The notes below the pieces were generated by a model. That model worked only from the letters and a program-made list of their open reading frames with translations, ran no database searches and was not told where the DNA came from. A stretch of 64,000 bases of DNA, from contig NZ_CANKZC010000004.1 in assembly GCF_947488565.1 (NCBI RefSeq), forward strand, positions 186,001 through 250,000, written 5' to 3'. The stretch's first letter is position 1, and every line of letters begins with the position of its first letter. A program made the translations under genes and the position numbers. This stretch comes from an uncultured Psychrobacter sp. (GTDB lineage: Bacteria; Pseudomonadota; Gammaproteobacteria; Pseudomonadales; Moraxellaceae). Shown piece after piece: positions 48,443 through 57,186 of the stretch.

Positions 48443-49810
48443 TTAAGTCCATATGGCTGTTAGGCGCCTTTGTTGGTAACGTAATCGTAAAGTCAAAAGG
48501 ATTGAGGATAAAAACAAACCGGTAATGAGCGCCATCCAAAACCCCTGTGCACCGACGCCTGTAAAACGTACTAGATAGACACCAAGCGGCAAGGCGACCA
48601 TCCAATAGCAAAAAAGCGTCACCCACATCGGTATTGTGGTATCTTGCATCCCGCGTAATATCCCAGCAACATTGACCTGCCAGCCATCAAAGAGCTGATA
48701 AGCCAGCGCGAAGATTAACAGATGCATAGCCTGTGCTCGTAACTCAGGATTGTCGGTAAATGCTGCGGCAAGCTGTGGTCTAAACATCCAAATACCCAGC
48801 ATGCAGACAAGCGCAATGAGCACTGTCCAAATAAGTCCAGTTGCTTGTACGTGTCGTAAGGCGAGCAGATTCTTTTCGCCAAAACGATTAGATACCATGA
48901 TAGTCAGCGCCATCGCGACTGATATCGGAATCATAAACAACTGAGAAGTAACTGCTAGGGCGACTTGATGTGACGCCGTTGCGATCTCACCTAATGGGCT
49001 AATGACCAATGCGCCTAAGCTAAATAAGCTGGCTTCAAAAAAAATAGACAAGCCAATGGGAATACCAAGTTTAAGGAGCTTGGTTATTTGCTCTCGGTTG
49101 GGAGCAGTAAAGCTGTAGAAAAAACGAGTACTGGCAAATTGTTGACGCTTAGAGAGGGTAGTATAAGCGCCCAAAATCAATACGTTAATCCATAGCACTA
49201 GTGCTGTTGCCACACCGCAGCCAGCACCGCCCATCTCGGGCATGCCAAATAATCCGTGGATAAAAATATAGTTGAGCGGTATATCTGCTAATAGACCAAT
49301 AATACTAACGACTGTGACTGGCTCAGGTCGACTCAGTGCTTCACAATAACTACGTAATACTGCATAAATGGCGAGTGCCGGGAAACCAAAAGAAACACCA
49401 TGTAGGTACTGTGCAGCGATAGGCTGAATGTTCTCTGGCACACCCATTAAGCCAAGCACATTTGGCATCAAATTAACAATAATAAAACCGCAAATACCGA
49501 TCACGCTGGCGGTCCATATAGACTGCTGAGTGATATGTGGAACTTGGCTGTGTTTGTTTTGCCCTATGGCTTCTCCAATGAGGGGCGTGGTAGCGATTAA
49601 AATACCTGTTGCCAATAAAAACAGCGGTAACCAAATACCAGAGCCAACAGCCACGGCAGCCAAGTCAAGTGCTGAGACACGTCCCGCCATAATCGAGTCA
49701 ACGACTCCTAGCGCTGCTTGGCAAAATTGAGTGATTAAAATAGGTAGCGCGAGCACGCCTAAACGTAAGCTGTAGCTTTTAAAGTCTGTAAAGGATAATG
49801 GCAAAACCAT
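48443..49810 (-). CDS. MATE-family multidrug/toxin exporter
   Basis: A twelve-segment exporter. LALPILITQFCQAALGVVDSIMAGRVSALDLAAV is the classic MATE/NorM opening, and GWQVNVAGILRGMQDT, repeated in both halves in variant form, is another mark. About 455 residues from ATG 49810; a GTG at 49834 would add eight. NorM-like drug export with sodium or proton is inferred. It precedes accB on the minus strand with a 202-bp gap. Confidence 0.9.
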   Translation of the reverse strand: MVLPLSFTDFKSYSLRLGVLALPILITQFCQAALGVVDSIMAGRVSALDLAAVAVGSGIWLPLFLLATGILIATTPLIGEAIGQNKHSQVPHITQQSIWTASVIGICGFIIVNLMPNVLGLMGVPENIQPIAAQYLHGVSFGFPALAIYAVLRSYCEALSRPEPVTVVSIIGLLADIPLNYIFIHGLFGMPEMGGAGCGVATALVLWINVLILGAYTTLSKRQQFASTRFFYSFTAPNREQITKLLKLGIPIGLSIFFEASLFSLGALVISPLGEIATASHQVALAVTSQLFMIPISVAMALTIMVSNRFGEKNLLALRHVQATGLIWTVLIALVCMLGIWMFRPQLAAAFTDNPELRAQAMHLLIFALAYQLFDGWQVNVAGILRGMQDTTIPMWVTLFCYWMVALPLGVYLVRFTGVGAQGFWMALITGLFLSSILLTLRLRYQQRRLTAIWT

Positions 49811-50144
49811 AGTTAGCAACTTTTCATTATTCACGTTGGTTATTGATGTTTAAACACTGCCATCAGCAAATCGTTGGTAAGGCAGTAACATAGAATCTGT
49901 GCTGACGATAATACTCCGATAAATAATATGAGCAAGTCCATATAGCCAAAGTTTGAAAATAAAAATGACGTCAATAAAACAAAAGCAACCCGCCAATTCA
50001 AATGATGAACTGACAGGTATCACTGTATTAAATGGCTAAGAAGTCAGACTGCAATTTTAATGCTTAAAATACGTTTAAAACTTTTCAGAGCCGTCTGGAG
50101 TTAATCGTCATATGTATATTTATAAAAGCTCATACATTCAAAGA
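49811..50144. other. Intergenic region with no recognised feature
   Basis: A 334-bp gap between the MATE gene start and the lipoprotein stop, both on the minus strand. No gene, strong hairpin or clear promoter was identified. Confidence 0.4.
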
Positions 50145-51185
50145 TCACAATGATTCAGGCAAATCTTGTACGATTGCTTGATAGCCAATCAGCTTATTAT
50201 TCGCATCAAATGCTTGTACGACAATAGCGTAGTTAGTCGAAGTGTTTGGAATTACAGGTGTAAATTGTGTTTCGTTGTTAACCAATACTACATTCTGTAC
50301 ATAACCGTTGGCGCCAGACTCAGCTTTATTGACATCGATTTGGCTGACTAATACTTGTTTTGTGTTAGTTGGATTCTTCCAAGTGACGGTTTTTTGGCTA
50401 CCATTACCAGTGATGTCAAGCATCATGGCACCTAGTGTATAATCGAGTGCATAAGTGGTAAAGTTAGAACGATCACTCAGAGTATAGGTAACCTTACAAC
50501 TGTCTTTGGCAGCTGAAAGGGTGGTGCCACCTAGACTGTCTTGATATTCAAAACTCCCTTTCCATGGTGAGCCTACTTGGTTTTCCTCAAAGCTACCTGC
50601 AAAGGTAGTCATTAAGTTTGGCGTTTCAAGATCTAGATCATTGATATATTTGATGTCTAAAAATTCTGCTGTATCAAGGCTACCTGTTACCTTGCCCGTA
50701 ATATAATTGTCTACTTTAAAGCCCGTATTGACATCGAGTGTGCGGTTTTCTTGGCAAGTCTGCTGTTGGTAACTGATACGCCCATCAACGCTGCCAGCGC
50801 CGTCATTACTGATATCAAAATATATCGCTCCGATATCAATGTCGCTATCATCACCATCATCAAGCTCGGTGAAGTGACCGACATAGAGACCGCCGCGTCC
50901 ACCCTCCGGCGTCAATTTGTCTAAGAAGTTATCTAATGACTCTTCTGGTAAAAATACAGACTCCAAAATCTCAGCCATGCTTTTTTCGTCATCAGTCAGC
51001 TTATCTTCGACTTCTTCATACTTATCTTTGACTTTATCTTCTACACGATCATACTCGTCTTTCACTTGGTCTTCGATGCGATCGTATTCTTTTCTGACTT
51101 TGTCACCATCGCTGCCGCAAGCGCTTAGTGTCAGTCCTAATACACTGACTGTTAATACAGATAGTACAAGTTTGGGTGCGCTCAT
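50145..51185 (-). CDS. Coiled-coil lipoprotein of unknown function
   Basis: A 346-residue lipoprotein with lipobox LSAC (Cys23). Directly after it come three 11-residue repeats (consensus EYDRVEDKVKD, about residues 33-66) that form a charged helix resembling apolipoprotein-type or LEA-type 11-mers. The remainder is beta-rich with a pair of cysteines (TCQEN, DSCKVTY) and a C-terminal FNIII-like texture (TQFTPVIPNTSTNYAIVVQA). AGGA lies eight bases upstream of the start. The anchor helix plus globular domain suggests an envelope protein; no homologue is recognised. Confidence 0.78.
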   Translation of the reverse strand: MSAPKLVLSVLTVSVLGLTLSACGSDGDKVRKEYDRIEDQVKDEYDRVEDKVKDKYEEVEDKLTDDEKSMAEILESVFLPEESLDNFLDKLTPEGGRGGLYVGHFTELDDGDDSDIDIGAIYFDISNDGAGSVDGRISYQQQTCQENRTLDVNTGFKVDNYITGKVTGSLDTAEFLDIKYINDLDLETPNLMTTFAGSFEENQVGSPWKGSFEYQDSLGGTTLSAAKDSCKVTYTLSDRSNFTTYALDYTLGAMMLDITGNGSQKTVTWKNPTNTKQVLVSQIDVNKAESGANGYVQNVVLVNNETQFTPVIPNTSTNYAIVVQAFDANNKLIGYQAIVQDLPESL

Positions 51186-51301
51186 AAATGAGTCCTAGAA
51201 TATGGAAATAGTGTAATAGTGTAGATAAAAAATCAAGGCGTCAATATAGCAAACTTTGGTAAGGTAGTGCTACAAAAACCTTTGACCCATTACTTATGAG
51301 C

Positions 51302-51775
51302 TCACACTAGCTCCAGCATCTCTGCCATATCCATAATAGCCTGCCAATGCTTAGGCTCAAGTGGTATTACGGTCAGTTGCTGGCAGCCCTTCCTAAGTAG
51401 TAATGAATCCTCAAGTACAGGGATAAATTTTAGCTCAGATAGGGGTAGGGTTTCTTTAAAAGCTCGCTCAAATGTTACATCGACCATATACCATCGCGGT
51501 GCCTCAATAGTTGCAATGGGGTCGTAATGCCGATGTTCAGGATGAAACTGGGTTGGATCAGGGTAACCGGCTTGGCTTATCGTCATAATGCCAGCGACGC
51601 CAGAGGGTTTTGCGCTTGAGTGATAAAAGACTACTTTGTCACCTACTTGCATATCGTCGCGCATAAAGTTACGAGCGCGGTAGTTACGTACGCCATCCCA
51701 GCATTCTGTACCCAAGCGTTGTAGGTCTTCAATACCAAAAAATTTTGGATTAGATTTCATTAGCCAATATGCCAT
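51302..51775 (-). CDS. EVE-domain protein (Thy28/THYN1 type)
   Basis: About 157 residues. WLMKSNPKFFGIEDL, WDGVRNYRARNFMRDDMQVGDKVVFYHS and the LSELKFIPVLEDSLLLRKGCQQLTV segment are typical of EVE/PUA-like proteins, which bind modified bases. The start at 51775 has AGGA eight bases upstream; an in-frame ATG at 51790 overlaps that site. No restriction genes are nearby, so a housekeeping role is as likely as defence. Confidence 0.9.
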   Translation of the reverse strand: MAYWLMKSNPKFFGIEDLQRLGTECWDGVRNYRARNFMRDDMQVGDKVVFYHSSAKPSGVAGIMTISQAGYPDPTQFHPEHRHYDPIATIEAPRWYMVDVTFERAFKETLPLSELKFIPVLEDSLLLRKGCQQLTVIPLEPKHWQAIMDMAEMLELV

Positions 51776-52010
51776 AACTGTTATCCTCATATTTGTCGTA
51801 TGATATTTGATATACGTTTTATCTAGCTTGCCTGTTAGATGGCATCGATGATAGTCGTGTTTGTTTAAGTATGGTTTTACAGCTGTTCGTTAAACGTCTC
51901 TTTAATAAATGCAATTGATGAATACAATGCTTTTCTTTCAGTGACGTAGCCGTTATCCTAGCCGTATTTTTTGCGGTTTGTCGCCGCTTTTTGTTGAATA
52001 AGTTTATGTT

Positions 52011-53288
52011 ATGTCGATATCTAAAAGTGAGAATATTACCATGCGAGCTGATATTAACGGTGCTTCTTGTATAGACGTGACCATTATACCGTTGGCGCTA
52101 TATATTCATATTCCATGGTGCGTAAAAAAATGCCCTTATTGCGATTTTAACTCGCACGAGCTGGGCGCTGATATGCAGCTATCAATGTATGATGAATACG
52201 TAGATGCGCTCTTACTAGATGCGCAGATGCAACAGTCTCTGACTCAAGGACGCCAGATTGGCTCAATATTTATAGGCGGTGGTACGCCGTCATTGTTACC
52301 GATTATTCAATACCAGCGTTTATTTAAAGGTTTACAAGACTGCTTTGAATTTGCCAATGATATTGAAATTACCATGGAAGCAAATCCTGGAACGTTAGAG
52401 CATGCACCATTCGCTGAGTATTTAAAAGTGGGTATTAATCGCTTATCTATTGGGGTACAGAGTTTCGCTGCTGATAAGTTGCAAACACTTGGGCGTATTC
52501 ACGATCCTGATCAGGCAACAGCCGCCATCCAGGCTGCTCGCGCTGCTGGCTTTGAGCGGGTTAATGTAGACTTAATGCATGGGTTACCGCAGCAGTCGCT
52601 TAGTGAGGCGTTATACGATATTCAAACGGCACATGACGCTGGCGCAACGCACATCTCTTGGTATCAGCTGACGATTGAGCCCAACACCGTATTCTATCGC
52701 AATCAGCCTATCTTACCTGATGAGGACAGCTTGGCTGATATTGAGGAGGCAGGGCAAGCTCTGCTACAGCGTCTAGGCTACAATAACTATGAAGTATCGG
52801 CATGGGCAGGCGCGTCAGATAAACCGTGTCGACATAATATCAATTACTGGCAGTTTGGCGATTATTTGGCCATTGGGGCTGGCGCACACGGTAAAGTGAC
52901 CTTGAACAGTAATGACTTAATAAGTAAAGATTTGCAAAACGATGAACTACTATTAGAAGAGCTACTATCAAAGACAGGTATCTACCGTTTTAGTAAGTCA
53001 CGCTCTCCAAAAGACTATATGACTTATCAAGAGGCACCAAAAATGGTCAATTGGCAGCCAATCGCCGATGACGAGTTGGTCAGTGAATTTATGCTTAATG
53101 CGCTACGTTTGCACGAAGGGGTGGCAGGGACATTGTTTGAGTCGCGAACAGGACTGAGCTATGAAAGCATAGCGCGGCAAGTCAATAAGCTAGTCGAGCA
53201 AGGTCTCTTGATAGATGACCCTAATCTGTTACAACCAACTTTATTAGGTCGTCGTTACTTAAATCAGATATTGCGCGCATTTTTATAG
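52011..53288 (+). CDS. hemW: Radical SAM HemW-like heme chaperone
   Basis: Radical SAM protein related to HemN but now known to handle heme rather than oxidise coproporphyrinogen. The Fe-S cluster motif is CVKKCPYCDF, followed by FIGGGTPSLL and INRLSIGVQSF. The absence of a fourth cysteine after the CxxxCxxC, i.e. CDF rather than CDFxxC, agrees with HemW. The 425-residue length is slightly long, with about 20 extra N-terminal residues; ATG 52041 is a possible alternative start. Confidence 0.93.
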   Translation: MSISKSENITMRADINGASCIDVTIIPLALYIHIPWCVKKCPYCDFNSHELGADMQLSMYDEYVDALLLDAQMQQSLTQGRQIGSIFIGGGTPSLLPIIQYQRLFKGLQDCFEFANDIEITMEANPGTLEHAPFAEYLKVGINRLSIGVQSFAADKLQTLGRIHDPDQATAAIQAARAAGFERVNVDLMHGLPQQSLSEALYDIQTAHDAGATHISWYQLTIEPNTVFYRNQPILPDEDSLADIEEAGQALLQRLGYNNYEVSAWAGASDKPCRHNINYWQFGDYLAIGAGAHGKVTLNSNDLISKDLQNDELLLEELLSKTGIYRFSKSRSPKDYMTYQEAPKMVNWQPIADDELVSEFMLNALRLHEGVAGTLFESRTGLSYESIARQVNKLVEQGLLIDDPNLLQPTLLGRRYLNQILRAFL

Positions 53289-53360
53289 TGCTTGTATGTT
53301 TAAATTTTTATGTATCTGCATATGATGAAGATTATTTATACATTACTGTTATTAAGAACA

Positions 53361-53389
53361 AAAAAAGGCTTACCAAATGGTAAGCCCTT
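53361..53389 (-). terminator. Terminator after the entericidin-like gene
   Basis: A perfect GGCTTACC/GGTAAGCC stem with AAAT loop. On the minus strand it is followed by seven T residues. Confidence 0.85.
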
Positions 53390-53416
53390 CAAACATAGAA
53401 TCTAAAACGTTAGAAC

Positions 53417-53557
53417 TTAGATTTTGTTTTGTACGTCTTGTGCACCACCAGTTACTGCTTCACCAGCGCTTGATACGTCTTGGCCTAGGCCTTTAAAAGT
53501 GTTGCAACCAGTCAATACAAACATAGCAGTCAAAGATGCGATAATTACTTTTTTCAT
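53417..53557 (-). CDS. Entericidin A/B-family lipoprotein
   Basis: A 46-residue protein with lipobox LTGC (Cys19) and a mature part of NTFKGLGQDVSSAGEAVTGG and a short tail, matching the entericidin EcnA/EcnB family of small envelope lipoproteins. The real start is ATG 53557 (MKKVII); upstream in-frame codons lack similarity. Monocistronic, with its own terminator. E. coli family members act as a toxin/antidote pair, but single copies are common and their role is unclear. Confidence 0.92.
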   Translation of the reverse strand: MKKVIIASLTAMFVLTGCNTFKGLGQDVSSAGEAVTGGAQDVQNKI

Positions 53558-53908
53558 AATAATGTTCCCAAAATGGATAGGTTTATTCGAGTAATAATAA
53601 GCATGTTGCTTAGGTATTACCAACGATATGCAGGATAAATGGCAATATCATGATATCAGTTCAGCATAAATAAATAGGCTATTCTGATATCATCAAACTG
53701 TCTTGATATCCATTGGTGCCATGATAATCAAAGTTAAAAACCGTGCCCAGTATCAAAATGTAATTATTGACAATAAACTGTAACTTTTAATTACGCTTAG
53801 CAGTTAGCTGGTTTACATAGCTGTCATTTGGCAATAGTGCATGAGAGCAAAGTCAGACCAGTATGACGCAAATAACATCAATATTTTTAATCCTATTATG
53901 GAAATTTT
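53558..53908. promoter_or_regulatory. Divergent entericidin/trmL control region with repeated TGATATCA
   Basis: A 351-bp gap without a gene. The palindrome TGATATCA occurs at 53651-53658 and 53685-53692, with a near copy TGATATCC at 53704-53711; the first is also part of ATATCATGATAT. Spacings are about 34 and 19 bp. This could be a set of operator sites, though AT-rich DNA makes chance matches easier. Confidence 0.35.
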
Positions 53909-54472
53909 ATGACCATTCATATCGTGCTAGTCGCCCCAAAAATGCCTAGCAATACCGGCAATATTATTCGCTTATGTGCCAATAGTGGCGCACAGCTACA
54001 TTTGGTGCAGCCACTAGGCTTTGAGCTGGATGATAAAAAGTTGCGCCGTGCTGGATTGGATTATCATGAATACGCACACTTGCAAGTGCATGATGACTGG
54101 TCAGCAGCGAAGCAAGCATTGCTTGAAGCAGATTGCCAGACAATCACAGCGCTGACAACCAAGCTTAGTAAACCGTTTTATGATTATGATTTTATGGCGC
54201 AATTAGATACTAGTACCGATAACATACCAGCGGTAGCGCCTAGCGTAGCACTGGTTTTTGGTTCTGAAACCGCAGGTCTAGCGGATGATATACGTGAAGA
54301 CATTGGCGCTGATAATTGGTTAAGACTGCCGATGTTGCCTGATTCGCGCAGTCTTAACTTATCCAATAGCGTGGCGATATGTCTCTACGAAGTATGGCGC
54401 CAGCAAGGTTTTAGTGGTGATACAGGTCGCAGCACCGGTTATGAGACTCTCACTGTTTATGACCCAAAATAG
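53909..54472 (+). CDS. trmL: tRNA (cytidine(34)/uridine(34)-2'-O)-methyltransferase
   Basis: SPOUT-fold methyltransferase acting on the wobble base of tRNA-Leu isoacceptors. IVLVAPKMPSNTGNIIRLCANSGA at the start and LVFGSETAGLADDI plus RSLNLSNSVAICLYEVWRQ at the knot are diagnostic. The 187-residue length is slightly above E. coli. It is convergent with tusE. Confidence 0.94.
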   Translation: MTIHIVLVAPKMPSNTGNIIRLCANSGAQLHLVQPLGFELDDKKLRRAGLDYHEYAHLQVHDDWSAAKQALLEADCQTITALTTKLSKPFYDYDFMAQLDTSTDNIPAVAPSVALVFGSETAGLADDIREDIGADNWLRLPMLPDSRSLNLSNSVAICLYEVWRQQGFSGDTGRSTGYETLTVYDPK

Positions 54473-54493
54473 CAGCCTATAAAAAAGCAGTTT

Positions 54494-54832
54494 TTATAAG
54501 CAGTTAGGTGGCTTTGGGAGGCCTGACAAACGATTGACATGACGAGCAACTAAGCCGGTATTAAACAGTTGCTGTAACTTTTGGTTGCTGATATCGTGTT
54601 CAGGCAAAGTCTGCTGTAGCCATTTGATTAATGGGCGAGTAGCTGGCGCGTGATTAAACCTAGCAAAAAAAGCCCGGACTTGATGCAGGATGGCTAGACG
54701 CTCGTCATCTAGCTTGACATCTAATGTATCTGCCAGTTGTTGGGCGATCGCAGGTGTCCATATATTATGGTCACAAAGATGACCGTCTTGGTCTAGAGCG
54801 ATGTTAGACATAGTGATATTAGATACAGTCAT
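54494..54832 (-). CDS. tusE: Sulfurtransferase TusE (DsrC family)
   Basis: Last carrier of the TusA-TusBCD-TusE-MnmA sulfur relay. The penultimate cysteine (Cys111, in PKPPNCL) is the sulfur-accepting residue. HNIWTPAIAQQLAD and the C-terminal LPKPPNCL are family marks. The 112-residue length is normal. Its ATG overlaps the tusB stop (ATGA), so translation is coupled. Confidence 0.94.
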   Translation of the reverse strand: MTVSNITMSNIALDQDGHLCDHNIWTPAIAQQLADTLDVKLDDERLAILHQVRAFFARFNHAPATRPLIKWLQQTLPEHDISNQKLQQLFNTGLVARHVNRLSGLPKPPNCL

Positions 54833-55158
54833 AAGGATATGGTCACTACTTTGTCAAACTGTGGGTCTTGGGTCATAGTAACCCATTCATTATCAGTTAA
54901 AACATCAGCCAGCTTGGCGTTTAAGTTTAATTTGGCAGTCGTATTATCACTGAGATTTGCGACATCGTCTGCTAAAGCATAGATTGCAGTGATACCTTCT
55001 ATATCACTATCACCTAAATAAGCATTAAGCCATTCAACGAAAGTGACAGTTGCGCCTAATAAAATAATACTGTCACCAGCCCGCCACGTTAGCGCCATCT
55101 CTTCTGTGCTGTGTCTGAGCTTATCCATTGTACTGTGTAATTGATATAAAGTTGCCAT
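54829..55158 (-). CDS. tusB: Sulfurtransferase complex subunit TusB (DsrH family)
   Basis: Small non-catalytic-looking subunit of the TusBCD hexamer. About 109 residues from ATG 55158 (MATLYQLHST); an in-frame start at 55188 lies 30 bases earlier. Its DsrH-like fold is suggested by AGDSIILLGATV and the C-terminal DNEWVTMTQDPQ. It lies between tusC and tusE in the D-C-B-E operon. Sequence conservation in this family is weak; context is the main support. Confidence 0.85.
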   Translation of the reverse strand: MATLYQLHSTMDKLRHSTEEMALTWRAGDSIILLGATVTFVEWLNAYLGDSDIEGITAIYALADDVANLSDNTTAKLNLNAKLADVLTDNEWVTMTQDPQFDKVVTISL

Positions 55159-55212
55159 ATTAAGTTTCCGAATGTTTACCGATAGCAAGGTAGTATCTAA
55201 AAATATATACCA

Positions 55213-55536
55213 TTAAAAAGCTAAGATCTGCTCAAAATCTTGTGAATTAACGACTTCTGGTATTAGCGTAAGCTGTGCGGCTAAATCGCTTGGTACCATG
55301 CCTGTAAGCCATCCGCTAAATACATCCTCAGGTAGCCAAGCGGGCGGCATATCATACAGCTCAAGAGATTGAATCATACCGTGCAAACGCGACTTCGGCT
55401 GCATTAATAGTCCAAAAACAGGAGCGTCTAAATAAAGCTGCACCTCATGACCGAAAGTTGCAAGCGTCAAGGCGAGGGCACAACCTTCATAACTTGCCAT
55501 CTCAGTTGGAGTGCGTAGCTGAATGAGTAATTTCAT
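55213..55536 (-). CDS. tusC: Sulfurtransferase complex subunit TusC (DsrF family)
   Basis: A 107-residue DsrE/F-like protein, with YEGCALALTLATFGHEVQLYL near the N-terminus. Lies 54 bp before tusB and 59 bp after tusD on the minus strand. Assembles with TusB and TusD. Assignment rests on family texture and on operon position. Confidence 0.87.
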   Translation of the reverse strand: MKLLIQLRTPTEMASYEGCALALTLATFGHEVQLYLDAPVFGLLMQPKSRLHGMIQSLELYDMPPAWLPEDVFSGWLTGMVPSDLAAQLTLIPEVVNSQDFEQILAF

Positions 55537-55595
55537 AGGTTATTTCTTATTATCCATGATGAATATTCGTACTTAATTGGCACTTAAAACTGTAT

Positions 55596-56045
55596 TTAAA
55601 ACTGTAGCAGACGGCAGTTGCCTTGCATCATTATTGCAAGCTCACTAAGTCCAACCAAATGAAAACCATCGGCAATATTCTCACCATTCAATTGATGACG
55701 TGTGCTGTTATCACGATCACTAATACCGCGACTAAGCGCAGTGCTGACGCATACAGGTAGCGAAAGCTGATATTGCTTAGCAAGCGCTTGCCATTCTTGA
55801 GTTAAGTCAGTCTGATCCGCTGACTGCCAGCGTAAGCGATTGGCTATGTGAGCTGCATCAGCATAAAAAAAGACATTTAGAGGTTGCGTATCGTTTTTAG
55901 CAACTTGCTGCCCAGTATTCTCATCCTGATGTTGTACCTGCTTCGATGTTACTTGCTTTAAAAAGGTACGAGCATAACGCAGTGCCAAATGCGCAAGCGG
56001 GTGGCTTGGATCGGTCGTAATCAGGAGTAGCGGGGTAGCGTTCAT
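55596..56045 (-). CDS. tusD: Sulfurtransferase complex subunit TusD (DsrE family)
   Basis: Catalytic subunit of TusBCD; the active cysteine is Cys99 in LPVCVSTALSRG. At 149 residues it is longer than E. coli TusD because of an inserted Gln/Lys-rich stretch near residues 31-55 (including KQVQHQDENTGQQVAKND). First gene of the tus group, 55 bp after the oxidoreductase stop on the same strand, with no terminator seen between. Confidence 0.92.
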   Translation of the reverse strand: MNATPLLLITTDPSHPLAHLALRYARTFLKQVTSKQVQHQDENTGQQVAKNDTQPLNVFFYADAAHIANRLRWQSADQTDLTQEWQALAKQYQLSLPVCVSTALSRGISDRDNSTRHQLNGENIADGFHLVGLSELAIMMQGNCRLLQF

Positions 56046-56100
56046 AGTTATAAGCCATCATAAAAGTTTAAAATTCAAAGTACGATATTTGAGTTAGGTT

Positions 56101-57165
56101 TTAGTCATCGTTACTATCGCCAGTTTTAACCATTTGCTTACCGATATTCTCACCTGTAAACAGACCGATAAAGGCAGAAGGAATGTTGTCAAAGCCTTTA
56201 ATAAGGTTTTCTCTATACTTTATTTGACCGCTATTGTACCACTCTGCAATCTGTTTTTTGGCATCATCAAATTCATCGCTAAAGTTGAAAACAACATACC
56301 CCTCCATACGTGCACTTTTTTTGATTAAAGTGTGCATAGGACGTGGGCCTTGTGGTGGACGGTCTTCGTTATATTCTGCAATTTGACCACAAATAGCGAT
56401 ACGGCCATACTCGTTAATATTGGCAAGTATTGCGTCAAATAATTCTCCGCCTACATTGTCAAAGAACACATCAACACCATTAGGGCAAGCTTCTGTTATC
56501 GCTACTTGCATGTTATTAGTTTGCTTATAGTTGATGCCTTTATCCAAACCCAACTCGTTTTCTAGATAGTTGATTTTTTCAGGAGAGCCTGCAATACCAA
56601 CGACCTTACAGCCCTTTATTCTAGCTATTTGCGCAGCGATACTGCCTACTGAACCCGCAGCACCGGAGACAACAACGGTATCTGTTGCTTTGATCTGACC
56701 TATTTTTAACATGCCAAAATAAGCAGCAAGTCCAGGTACTCCAAGCATACTAACAGCGGTAGAAATAGGCGCGAGATTGGGATCTACTTTCTCAATATTA
56801 TCTACACTAACGGTTTGGTATTTTTGCCACGCAAAACGTCCATGTACGATATCGTCAACGGCAAAGGTCTTATCAGTACTTTTGATAACTTGCGCGACAC
56901 TTCTACTGGTAATAGGCTGGTTTAGCTTGTACTTATTACCAGCGGCATCATCGTCGCCTTTGTCCATAAAGCCGCGCATACCAGGATCGACTGAGACATA
57001 AAGACTTTTTATTAAGACTTCATTGTCTTTGAGCATTTCTGATGTTGGCATATCAATGTTATTGATCCGAAAAGTATCTGCCGTTGGTACTCCTGAGGGG
57101 TGCCCAGCCAGTACAATTTCTTGATTTTGTTCTTCTTTGTCTGTAGTAATATGAGTGTTGTCCAT
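56101..57165 (-). CDS. MDR-superfamily NADP-dependent oxidoreductase (leukotriene B4 dehydrogenase/CurA-like)
   Basis: A 354-residue zinc-independent medium-chain reductase. VSVDPGMRGFM near the start, the nucleotide-binding VVSGAAGSVGSIAAQIARIKGCKVVG, and CGQIAEYN are typical of the 2-alkenal or prostaglandin reductase group. The start has AAGGA upstream. It lies 21 bp after the amidohydrolase gene, so the two likely form an operon; a shared pathway is inferred, not shown. Confidence 0.9.
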   Translation of the reverse strand: MDNTHITTDKEEQNQEIVLAGHPSGVPTADTFRINNIDMPTSEMLKDNEVLIKSLYVSVDPGMRGFMDKGDDDAAGNKYKLNQPITSRSVAQVIKSTDKTFAVDDIVHGRFAWQKYQTVSVDNIEKVDPNLAPISTAVSMLGVPGLAAYFGMLKIGQIKATDTVVVSGAAGSVGSIAAQIARIKGCKVVGIAGSPEKINYLENELGLDKGINYKQTNNMQVAITEACPNGVDVFFDNVGGELFDAILANINEYGRIAICGQIAEYNEDRPPQGPRPMHTLIKKSARMEGYVVFNFSDEFDDAKKQIAEWYNSGQIKYRENLIKGFDNIPSAFIGLFTGENIGKQMVKTGDSNDD

Positions 57166-57186
57166 TGTAGATGTCCTTTATTGTTT

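Noticed and set aside
51302..51775. EVE-domain protein as a defence-system component
   Set aside because: No restriction, methylase or other defence gene is nearby; the neighbours are a lipoprotein and hemW.
54479..54499. AT-only hairpin between trmL and tusE as a terminator
   Set aside because: The stem is TATAAAAA/TTTTTATA with no GC pairs, too weak to call.
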